Of a stretch of DNA of 7,711 nt, positions 1-6,529 are shown one piece after another. The notes under the pieces are model-generated. The model was not told where the DNA came from. It made no database searches and saw only the letters and a list, made by a program, of their open reading frames with translations. Each line of letters begins with the position of its first letter. Positions within the stretch are counted from its first letter, which is position 1. Position numbers and translations under genes: made by a program. Source of the stretch: a candidate division TA06 bacterium SM23_40 (GTDB lineage Bacteria; LJUI01; SM1-40); NCBI GenBank assembly GCA_001303705.1, contig LJUI01000122.1, positions 1-7,711 on the forward strand, written 5' to 3'.

Positions 1-1983
1 CTCGTCGTCGGTGATCTGGATCGAGGTGGAGGCCGTCCCGCCCGAAGACACGTCCACGTCGATCTCGAACGACCACTGCTCGTAGTATCCGTCCGAATCC
101 GCGTCGGTAATGCTGACGGTGTCTACATCGAAAATGTGGGGCTGGTCGGGATCGTCGACCTGCATCAAGCCCTGATAGGTGTCACCACCGTTGGATAACG
201 TGAATGTGAAAAGCACATCCTCGGGCGGATTGTCGGGATCGACCATCGCGTGGGTGAAGGGCCCTATCACCACAAAATCGCTGGAGGATACCCCTGTGAA
301 TGTGAACGGCCCGTACGGACCCCAGCTGTTGCCCTCATCGTCGGTTATCGTGATCGAGGTCTGCGCCGTACCCCCGTACGGAACGTCGACGTCCACCTTG
401 AAATCCCACTGCTCGAGGTACCCGTCCCCGTCGGCGTCGGTATGGTTGAGGTAATAGACGGCCTCGATATACGGGATGTACGGACCGTCAACAGGTACGG
501 TCTCCTGCGCGGTATCCCCACCATTGGACAGCGTGAACGTGAACACCACGTCCTCCGGCGGCGCATCGGGTGCCACACCGAAGTGCGTGAACGGACCGAT
601 CGTGACATTGTCGCTGGTGAGTGAACCGGTGAACGTGAACGGCCCGTAGCTGCCCCAGTCGTTGCCCTCGTCATCGGTGATCTGGATCGAGGTCGAGGCC
701 GTCCCGCTCAATGGAACATCAACATCGATCTCGAACGACCACTCCTCGTAGTATCCGTCCGAATTGGCATCTGTGGTCGTTACAGTGGTGACCCCCCAGA
801 TGTACGGCTGATAGGGATCGTCAACAGGTACGGTCTCCTGCTCCGTATCACCACCATTGGACAGCGTGAACGTGAACACCACGTCCTCCGGAGGTGTATC
901 CGGATCCACTCCGCTGTTGGTGAACGGCCCGATCGTGACGTTGTCGCTGGTTCCCGTCCCGGTGAATGTGTACGGCCCGTAGCTGCCCCAGTTGTTGCCC
1001 TCATCGTCGGTGATCGAAATCGACGTCGAGGCCGTCCCGCCAGATGGCACATCCACATCGACATCGAACGACCACTGCTCGTAGGAGCCATCCCCGTCAT
1101 CGTCGGTGATAGAGACGGTGGAAATGCCCGCGATGCTGGGCTGATAAGGATCGTCCACCGGCACGGTCTCCTGCGCGGTATCCCCCCCATTGGACAACAC
1201 TAACGTGAATACCACGTCCTCCGGCGGCGCGTCAGGGCCGACCCCGAGCGCCGAGAAAGGCCCGATGGTGACGTTGTCGGTGGTCCCCGTCCCCGTGAAA
1301 GTGAACGGCCCGTAGCTGCCCCAGTCGTTGCCCTCGTCGTCGGTGATCTGGATCGAGGTGGATGCCGTCCCCCCCGAAGACACGTCCACGTCTATTTCGA
1401 AAGACCACTGCTCGTAACTGCCGTCGCCGTCGGTGTCAGTGATGTCGATAGTGGTGATGCCGGCGAAATAGGGCCCGACCGGCTCGTCCACCGGCACCGA
1501 TTTCTGTCCTGTATCTCCCCCTTTGGAGAGCACAAACGTGAATATCACGTCTTCAGGAGGATTATCCGGATCCACCGCCTCTCTCGTGAACGTTCCCACG
1601 TTTACATTGTCGCTTGTCAGTGTGCCTGAGAATGTAAACGGCCCATAGGTTCCCCAATCATTCCCTTCATCGTCGGTAATCGAAATCGAGGTCTGAGCCA
1701 TACCGCCGAAGGGGACGTCCGCATCGATCTCGAAATCCCACGACTCGTAGTAGCCGTCCTGGTCCGAATCGGCGGTATTCACCAGATAGACACCCGCCAG
1801 ATAGGGCACGTAGGGGTCGTCAACATTGACCGACTCTTCTATGCTATCACCCCCGTCGGAGAGAACAAAGGTGAAGACCACATCCTCAGGAGGATCGTCC
1901 GGTGCCACCCCGCCATCAGAAAACGGTCCTATAATCACGTTGTCGCTCGATGAGGCCCCTACAAATGTATAAGGCCCATAGTT
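1..1983 (-). pseudogene. In-frame continuation of the repeat protein beyond the TGA, partial at left edge
   Basis: I translated this stretch in the frame of the upstream ORF. It is open for all 661 codons, with no frameshift and no further stop, and it runs off the window. It completes repeat unit 3, contains units 4 to 8 and holds 46 residues of a ninth unit. There is no plausible independent start. The first in-frame ATG (1705-1707) is inside a conserved GG-M-AQ strand of unit 4 and has neither a ribosome binding site nor a signal peptide. The stretch is therefore expressed only if the TGA at 1984-1986 is a sequence error or is read through. The strong protein-level conservation of the units after the stop shows that selection acted on them until recently, or still does. 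The alternatives are a fresh nonsense mutation, a base-calling error (GGA to TGA is one change), or leaky readthrough. The real C-terminus lies outside the window. Confidence 0.75.
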
Positions 1984-2802
1984 TCACCAATCGTTGCCCT
2001 CGTCATCGGTGATCGCGATGTACGTCTGGGTCGTCCCGCCGTAAGGCACATCCACGTCTATCTCGAAAGACCACTCTTCGTAATAGCCATCCTGGTCCGT
2101 ATCCTGATAGTTGATAGTGTAGATGTCGTAGAAATAGGGAATGGGGAGGTAGCAAACCGGAACGGTAACAGCGGACTGGTCGCCGCCGTTGAGCAGTTCG
2201 AAAGAGAATTCCACGTCCTCTGGCGGATTGTCCGGATTCACCGCTTCAACTGTAAAGGGTCCGATCGTCAAGTTATCGCTGGTAAGGTTCCCGCTGAACG
2301 TATACGGCCCGAAGGCGCCCCAGTCGTTGCCTTCGCTGTCGGTGATTTTTATCGAGGTCGACGCAGTCCCACTGCAATCCACATCCACGTCAATTTCGAA
2401 ATACCACTCTTCGTAGTAACCATCGGAGTTCGCATCGGTGGTGCTGGTTATGTGAATATCGCTGATCTGAGGTTGATAAGGATCATCGACGGGTACCGTA
2501 TGCGTGTGTGTATTCCCACCATTACCGAGCTCGAAGGTGAAGTCCACGTTTTCCGGAGGCTCGTCCGGCAGGACCGCACACTTTGTAAACGGGCCGACAG
2601 TTACATTGTCACTGGTCTCAGTGCCAGTGAACGAGAAGGGACCGAAGGAACCCCAGTCGTTCCCCTCGTCATCGGTCAACAGGATAGAAGTTTCAGCCGT
2701 GCCTTCATTGGGCACATCCACGTCGATGATGAACTTCCACGACTCGAGGTAACTGTCACCATCCTCATCCAGCGTTTCATACACATAGACATCGAATATG
2801 TA
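1..2802 (-). repeat. Tandem array of 333-bp (111-codon) protein repeats, eight full and one partial
   Basis: Unit boundaries in coding order are 2802-2470, 2469-2137, 2136-1804, 1803-1471, 1470-1138, 1137-805, 804-472 and 471-139, then a partial unit at 138-1. The conserved Trp codon sits at 2653, 2320, 1987, 1654, 1321, 988, 655 and 322, always exactly 333 bp apart, so there is no indel in any full unit. Conserved features along a unit are a D-x-[DN]-x-D-G-x-x-E acidic loop at about residues 12-20 (Ser replaces Gly in unit 1), W22, the strand FEIDVDV at 24-30, ITDDEGNDWG at 42-51, YGPFTF at 53-58, SDNVTIGPF at 64-72, PPEDV at 82-86, SNGGD at 93-97 and VPVDDPYQP at 103-111. Alternating short strands and Gly-rich turns suggest a beta-sandwich. 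The acidic loop suggests calcium binding, which is inferred and not shown. Confidence 0.95.
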
Positions 2803-3201
2803 AGGGACCGCGAAAATACACTGGAATGCCCTGCTGTCGACCGGGGAGAGCTCCTGCTGGTCGTCCTCCGCCATGACATAGAATGTGTGATGCCCTTCCT
2901 CTATGTCGGTGTAGGTATGGGATGTCGCCGTCGTCTTCGTAGTAGGCGGATTTTCATCGAGGCCGATATAGTATGCAGAAACGCTTCCGTCCTCGTCACT
3001 GCCGCTCCAGGTGAAAGTGGCTTCCGATTCGAAGATAGTACCGGTCGGGCCGCCGGTTACCTCGACCATCGGTCTCAAATTGGGTTGTACCGGTTGCGGG
3101 ATGACACAGGTACCGGCAGAACACAACATTACTGTTACTACGAAAAACGGAATCGACCGATACGGAAGGACAGCGCGATATTCATGCCGAAAGATAAACA
3201 T
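1984..3201 (-). CDS. Secreted repeat protein, N-terminal part up to an in-frame TGA (405 aa as read)
   Basis: No named family recognised; probably a large extracellular or cell-surface beta-rich protein. Residues 1-30 look like a Sec signal peptide: Arg at 5, 9 and 15, a hydrophobic core around 18-27, and small residues S28 and G30 before a likely cleavage. Cys32 is preceded by Thr, so the lipobox is not canonical and a lipoprotein call is weak. Residues about 44-128 resemble an Ig/FN3-like domain, with TWSGSDEDG and later HHTFYVMAEDD. From residue 134 the protein is made of 111-residue units: two complete, then 50 residues of the third, where TGA ends the frame. The other units have Gly at that point, and the same frame continues open to the window edge. 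The ATG at 3201 is the only reasonable start that keeps the whole signal peptide, but no clear Shine-Dalgarno precedes it. The reading is certain as an ORF; its function is not known. Confidence 0.8.
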   Translation of the reverse strand: MFIFRHEYRAVLPYRSIPFFVVTVMLCSAGTCVIPQPVQPNLRPMVEVTGGPTGTIFESEATFTWSGSDEDGSVSAYYIGLDENPPTTKTTATSHTYTDIEEGHHTFYVMAEDDQQELSPVDSRAFQCIFAVPYIFDVYVYETLDEDGDSYLESWKFIIDVDVPNEGTAETSILLTDDEGNDWGSFGPFSFTGTETSDNVTVGPFTKCAVLPDEPPENVDFTFELGNGGNTHTHTVPVDDPYQPQISDIHITSTTDANSDGYYEEWYFEIDVDVDCSGTASTSIKITDSEGNDWGAFGPYTFSGNLTSDNLTIGPFTVEAVNPDNPPEDVEFSFELLNGGDQSAVTVPVCYLPIPYFYDIYTINYQDTDQDGYYEEWSFEIDVDVPYGGTTQTYIAITDDEGNDW

Positions 3202-3340
3202 GTAGCGTCCCAGTAGTTGAGACCCTTAAACGCCGGCAGCAGGCTCGCAATCTCTATTCTTATATAAGAGCCCTTATATTCCTACCTCAACAGAAACTGT
3301 ACCATCCGTTCTTATCACTTGTCAAACAGACAACTATCCC
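3202..3340 (-). promoter_or_regulatory. Intergenic region upstream of the repeat-protein gene, AT-rich palindrome and weak promoter candidate
   Basis: This 139-bp gap lies between the reductase stop and the repeat-gene start. It contains a perfect 12-bp palindrome, TCTTATATAAGA, at 3258-3269 in a locally AT-rich patch. On the minus strand TATAAG (3259-3264) could act as a -10 box. A possible -35, TTGAGG, lies at 3285-3290, but the 20-base spacing is longer than ideal. The palindrome could instead be an operator. A 5-bp inverted repeat (TTGTC/GACAA around 3318-3332) just after the reductase stop has no T-run and is too weak to call a terminator. I see no small ORF or RNA here. Confidence 0.3.
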
Positions 3341-4714
3341 CTAAAGCGTCAGCAGCGAGTGCGCCTGCAGCATCGCGGACTGGATGTCTATTCCGTAAGG
3401 GCAGGCGCCGCTGCAGGGTGCGCTGCACCCGATGCAGTTGCCCGCGTCGGCCCCGTCCAGACCCGCGTACTCGAGCATGGCGGCCTTCTCGCGCCCCTGG
3501 CACTCGAAGTAGTACGCGAACCGCATGATATCGCTGACCGGCAGGTCGTACGGACACGCCCCCGCGCACATGCTGCATCCGTGACGGCAGTACTTGTCGT
3601 TCAGAACCAGCTCGTAATCGCTCAGGAGGGCCTCATCGGCGGCCGTCAGCGGCCTCCCGGAGAGCGGTATGATCTTGTCGATGATATCCAGGTCGTTCAT
3701 ACCCACGCACGTCGTGTGCATATCGGGATTCTGTGCGACCCACTGGATGCTCTTGAGCTTCAATTGCTCTGCGGATTCGATCCCGTATTTCTCGATGAAC
3801 GGACGGGTGTTCTGGTAGGTCTCCTCCTGGCGTTGTATCTGCTGCCTCAATCCATCGATCGCCTGCTCCCTGGACCTGCCACGGCTCACCATCCGTTCGA
3901 TGTATTCAGACTGCTGTTCGGTGGGATTATCGGGATCGAACGGCGCCGGCCTCAGCATCCCGGGCGAGGTCTTCATTGCCGTCGTGCCGATATCCTTAGC
4001 CTTACACGCCGCAAGAACCTTATCCCCGATTTCCCTGTTCATGAAGTTGTACGAGAACAGGATCACGTCGAACCGGCCGTCATCGGCTGCGGCCAGGAGG
4101 ATATCCTCGAAGCTGTCGGGGCTGCCCCTGCCGGGACCGTGGCAGGAGAAACCCCTGAACCGGGCTTTCCCGTCCGCCCTCAGGCGGTCGCACGCCTCAT
4201 GGAAGACAGGGGTCTTGAGTCCCTCAATACTGGGCACACCGTGCATATAGAAGGCATTGACATGATCGGTTCTCATCCGCGCCAGACACTGGGCGAACCG
4301 GTCCAGGATCGTGTCGACGGTGTCGTTGTTACCCACGCCGATCTTCGTCGTAATGAAGATCTTGCTCCGGTCCATGAACTGCATCGCCTCACCGACGGCC
4401 CTCTCGGCGCCTCCCCTGCTGTATCCCTCGGCGACATCGAGGTAGTTTATGCCCTTCTCATACGCATACCTGACTACAGCGGTATCCTGCAGAGGAACCC
4501 CGCCTACGGCGAGATCCGAGACCATGAACTCGGTGCGGCCCAGTCTCTTGTGCCGCCGGATACGGTCTCCGCCTCCCTGGCGTCCACCGCCCACCAGGAT
4601 GCTTCCGCCCGGACGCATGGAGAGGGTGCTCCCCGCGACGGCGGCGCCACCCACACCTAAAAAGTTCCTTCTGGATATCCCGTTCTGATTTGAATCGCTG
4701 GATTTATCTGACAC
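3341..4714 (-). CDS. Tat-exported aldo/keto reductase with two C-terminal 4Fe-4S motifs (457 aa)
   Basis: Predicted NAD(P)H-type oxidoreductase fused to a ferredoxin-like tail. Residues 14-20 are a textbook twin-arginine motif (SRRNFLG) followed by a hydrophobic Gly/Ala stretch, so export by the Tat system after cofactor insertion is likely. The AKR barrel starts at about residue 55. The catalytic tetrad is visible as D93 and Y98 (LDVAEGY), K124 (ITTKIG) and H158 (FYMHG). Residues about 255-312 form a charged, Gln/Arg-rich insertion with no recognised role. The tail has C376-x3-C380-x2-C383-x3-C387-P and C427-x2-C430-x3-C434-x3-C438-P, two cluster-type motifs. An in-frame ATG at 4786 would add 24 residues, but the GTG at 4714 has AAGGAGGA eight bases upstream and puts the Tat motif at the usual distance, so I use GTG. 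The gene ends with TAG and is divergent from the decarboxylase. The substrate is unknown; the family placement is secure. Confidence 0.93.
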   Translation of the reverse strand: MSDKSSDSNQNGISRRNFLGVGGAAVAGSTLSMRPGGSILVGGGRQGGGDRIRRHKRLGRTEFMVSDLAVGGVPLQDTAVVRYAYEKGINYLDVAEGYSRGGAERAVGEAMQFMDRSKIFITTKIGVGNNDTVDTILDRFAQCLARMRTDHVNAFYMHGVPSIEGLKTPVFHEACDRLRADGKARFRGFSCHGPGRGSPDSFEDILLAAADDGRFDVILFSYNFMNREIGDKVLAACKAKDIGTTAMKTSPGMLRPAPFDPDNPTEQQSEYIERMVSRGRSREQAIDGLRQQIQRQEETYQNTRPFIEKYGIESAEQLKLKSIQWVAQNPDMHTTCVGMNDLDIIDKIIPLSGRPLTAADEALLSDYELVLNDKYCRHGCSMCAGACPYDLPVSDIMRFAYYFECQGREKAAMLEYAGLDGADAGNCIGCSAPCSGACPYGIDIQSAMLQAHSLLTL

Positions 4715-4722
4715 GGTGAGGC

Positions 4723-4730
4723 TCCTCCTT
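4723..4730 (-). promoter_or_regulatory. Strong ribosome binding site that fixes a GTG start
   Basis: On the minus strand the sequence reads AAGGAGGA, then eight bases, then GTG (4714-4712) and TCA. This near-perfect Shine-Dalgarno decides between the GTG and the upstream ATG at 4786 of the reductase gene. Confidence 0.85.
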
Positions 4731-4788
4731 GACGGTCCTCCGCTCCCCGGAGATCGGTACGACGTGGAAAAATTTCTTTCGGGCACCT

Positions 4789-4819
4789 AAGATATTGTCC
4801 AGGCCCGACTCAAAGTCAA
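4789..4819 (-). promoter_or_regulatory. Weak sigma70-like promoter candidate for the reductase gene
   Basis: On the minus strand TTGACT (4814-4819) matches five of six -35 bases. TATCTT (4789-4794) matches four of six -10 bases. The spacer is 19 bases, longer than the ideal 17, so the call is tentative. Transcription would begin near 4782, just inside the alternative ATG at 4786, which agrees with use of the GTG start at 4714. Confidence 0.25.
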
Positions 4820-4949
4820 GGCGACGAACACTTCTCCTGACCCGCAGATTACGGTTATTATTACACTGCCACGTTATCTGCCCTTCAGACGCACTGGCAG
4901 AACCTCACCAGCACGGTGTGGCACCCAACTCTGAAAAGGGACTCGTTCG
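4820..4949 (+). promoter_or_regulatory. Divergent intergenic region and leader of the decarboxylase gene
   Basis: This stretch lies between the divergent reductase and decarboxylase genes. An AT-rich TATTAT (4856-4861) could be a -10 box for the plus strand, but no convincing -35 precedes it. An inverted repeat CTGCCA (4866-4871) and TGGCAG (4895-4900), separated by 23 bases, lies downstream of it and could form a loose stem in the leader or be a half-site pair. AAAAGGGA (4934-4941) ends eight bases before the ATG at 4950 and is a reasonable ribosome binding site. No riboswitch class or small gene is recognised. Confidence 0.3.
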
Positions 4950-6461
4950 ATGCCGGAATCACCTCCCAACCGATCAGACATATCCCCCCTGCCCCTTCCC
5001 TCCGGTGACATGCCGGTGGAGGACTTCCGTACCGCCGGCTACCGGGTGATCGACTGGATCGCCGACTACCTAGAGAAGGGGCCCCGGGCGCCGATCCTTT
5101 CCAAAGTGGAGCCGGGTGAAGTGACGGGCCGGCTGTCCGAAACCGCCCCGCCGGAAGGCAGCTCGTTCGATGAGATATTCAGAGACTTCGGAGAGATCAT
5201 CTATCCGGGTCTCACCCACTGGAACAGTCCCAGATATATGGCCTACTTCCCCTCATCGGCCTCCGGGCCCGCCATCCTGGGTGAGCTGCTCGCCGCCGGC
5301 ACCAGCCAGAACGCCATGGCATGGCGGACCAGTCCCTCGGGCACCGAGCTGGAGCTGAGGGTGATGGATTGGCTCCGGGACCTGCTGGGGCTGCCGGGAG
5401 AGTTCCACGGCCATATAGTGGATACGGCCTCCATATCCACTATGCTGGCCCTGGCCGCGGCCAGGGAGGCGCACCGGGATCTCCAGATCCGCACCCGCGG
5501 CGCGGCGGGAAGATCCGACCTGCCCCCGCTCACGGTATACGCTTCGGAGGAGGCGCATTCCTCTGTGGACAAGTCGGTGATAACGCTCGGCTACGGGCAG
5601 GAACAGTTACGTAAGATACCTACTGACAATGACTACCGCATGATATCTCAATCATTACATGATGCCATCAGAAAGGATAGGGATGCCGGTTTCCATCCCC
5701 TGGCTGTAGTCGCCACCGTGGGCACCACTTCGAGTACGAGCATAGATCCTGTGGCCGAGATCGCCGACATCTGCCAGGAGTACGACCTCTGGCTGCACGT
5801 GGATGCGGCCTACGGCGGGGTCGCCGCCATCGTACCGGAGAAACGCCACATCCTGGACGGCTGCGACCGCGCCGACTCCCTCGTCGTCAACCCACACAAG
5901 TGGCTCTTCACGCCGATGGACTGCAGCGCCTTCTTCGTCCGCAGGCCCGAAGTACTCAAGGCAACCTTCAGCCTCATACCGGAATACCTGTCCAGCGAGC
6001 GCGACTCTGAGGAAGCGGTCACCAATCTGATGGATTACGGAATCCAGCTCGGGAGGCGGTTCCGATCCCTGAAGCTGTGGATGGTGCTGAGGTACTTCGG
6101 TGCCGACGGCATGGCCGAGAGGCTCAGGTATCACATGACACTCGCGGACCGCCTGGCCGGTATCATCGAGGATCAGCCTGGGGTGGAACTGATGGCGCCC
6201 GTGAATTTCGCAACCGTCTGCTTCAGGTTCCATCCCGGAAGCCTGGAAGGCACCGAAGAGGAGATCGAGGCCCGACTCGAGGAGCTCAACTCCCGGATAA
6301 TGGCCGAGGCCAACGCCACCGGAGAGGTGTTCCTGAGCCATACGAAATTGAAAGATCAATACACGCTGCGCCTGGTGTTCGGACACCTGAGGACCACCGG
6401 AGACGACGTACGGGAGGTCTGGGAGCTCCTGACCCGATTGGCTGAAAAAGCAGCAGGCTGA
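4950..6461 (+). CDS. PLP-dependent group II (aromatic-L-amino-acid type) decarboxylase (503 aa)
   Basis: Predicted cytoplasmic enzyme that removes the carboxyl group of an amino acid, probably aromatic, to give an amine. After a Pro-rich leader of about 20 residues comes the helical N-domain (RTAGYRVIDWIADYLE, about 27-42) and HWNSPRYMAYFPSS (90-103). The PLP domain shows H203 (EEAHSSVDK), which stacks on the cofactor, the GTTSSTSID stretch at 258-266, D285 in HVDAAYGG, which pairs with the pyridine nitrogen, and K317 in NPHKWLF, the Schiff-base lysine. Y346 (IPEYL) matches the catalytic-loop Tyr of animal and plant decarboxylases. It is Phe in the related aldehyde synthases, so decarboxylation is favoured. 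IQLGRRFRSLKLW (365-377) is another family signature. Full length, with no break; it uses TGA as its stop. The substrate (tyrosine, tryptophan, phenylalanine, DOPA or other) cannot be told from sequence alone. It has no same-strand neighbour in the window. Confidence 0.95.
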   Translation: MPESPPNRSDISPLPLPSGDMPVEDFRTAGYRVIDWIADYLEKGPRAPILSKVEPGEVTGRLSETAPPEGSSFDEIFRDFGEIIYPGLTHWNSPRYMAYFPSSASGPAILGELLAAGTSQNAMAWRTSPSGTELELRVMDWLRDLLGLPGEFHGHIVDTASISTMLALAAAREAHRDLQIRTRGAAGRSDLPPLTVYASEEAHSSVDKSVITLGYGQEQLRKIPTDNDYRMISQSLHDAIRKDRDAGFHPLAVVATVGTTSSTSIDPVAEIADICQEYDLWLHVDAAYGGVAAIVPEKRHILDGCDRADSLVVNPHKWLFTPMDCSAFFVRRPEVLKATFSLIPEYLSSERDSEEAVTNLMDYGIQLGRRFRSLKLWMVLRYFGADGMAERLRYHMTLADRLAGIIEDQPGVELMAPVNFATVCFRFHPGSLEGTEEEIEARLEELNSRIMAEANATGEVFLSHTKLKDQYTLRLVFGHLRTTGDDVREVWELLTRLAEKAAG

Positions 6462-6463
6462 AA

Positions 6464-6487
6464 AAAGGGCGCCCGGGGGCGCCCTTT
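6464..6487. terminator. Bidirectional intrinsic terminator between convergent genes
   Basis: A 10-bp perfect stem AAAGGGCGCC / GGCGCCCTTT (6464-6473 with 6478-6487) closes a four-base loop. On the minus strand it is followed by six T (complement of 6461-6466), an excellent rho-independent terminator for the amidohydrolase gene. On the plus strand only three T follow, so termination of the decarboxylase transcript is weaker. The decarboxylase TGA contributes the first A of the run. Confidence 0.9.
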
Positions 6488-6529
6488 CGGCTTCTCACGG
6501 GGATATGCCGCAGAACCCCCGCGTCCGTG

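Noticed and set aside
345-1190. Arg/Ser/Thr-rich open frames (345-674 and 780-1190, minus strand)
   Set aside because: They are the shifted frame of the repeat array. The correct frame, in phase with 3201, carries the 111-residue repeats. It lacks a usable ATG after the TGA, so ATG-based ORF finding misses it.
1984-1986. TGA used as a sense codon (Gly or Trp code variant) in this organism
   Set aside because: TGA ends the decarboxylase three bases before a terminator stem and also ends the amidohydrolase at the expected C-terminus. No other in-frame TGA occurs in the repeat gene or in the other three genes.
1-2802. CRISPR array or other non-coding direct repeat
   Set aside because: The period is 333 bp, a multiple of three. 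Similarity extends over the whole unit without spacers, and changes preserve the protein.
3100-3201. Lipoprotein signal at Cys27 or Cys32 of the repeat protein
   Set aside because: The residue before Cys32 is Thr and before Cys27 is Leu; neither fits the small residue (Gly, Ala or Ser) normally needed there.
2452-3216. 254-codon plus-strand open frame opposite the signal peptide and first repeats
   Set aside because: The minus-strand frame has a signal peptide, an Ig-like domain and periodic repeats. The plus frame is Arg/Ile-rich with no family features.
3318-3332. Terminator after the reductase gene
   Set aside because: Only a 5-bp AT-rich stem with no T-run; too weak to support.
3359-4660. 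433-codon open frame on the plus strand
   Set aside because: It is antisense to the reductase gene, whose family motifs and ribosome binding site are clear. The antisense translation shows no recognisable motif; it is a shadow of GC-rich codon use.
5655-6386. 243-codon minus-strand open frame within the decarboxylase gene
   Set aside because: It lies wholly opposite the conserved PLP-domain codons of the decarboxylase and has no domain of its own.
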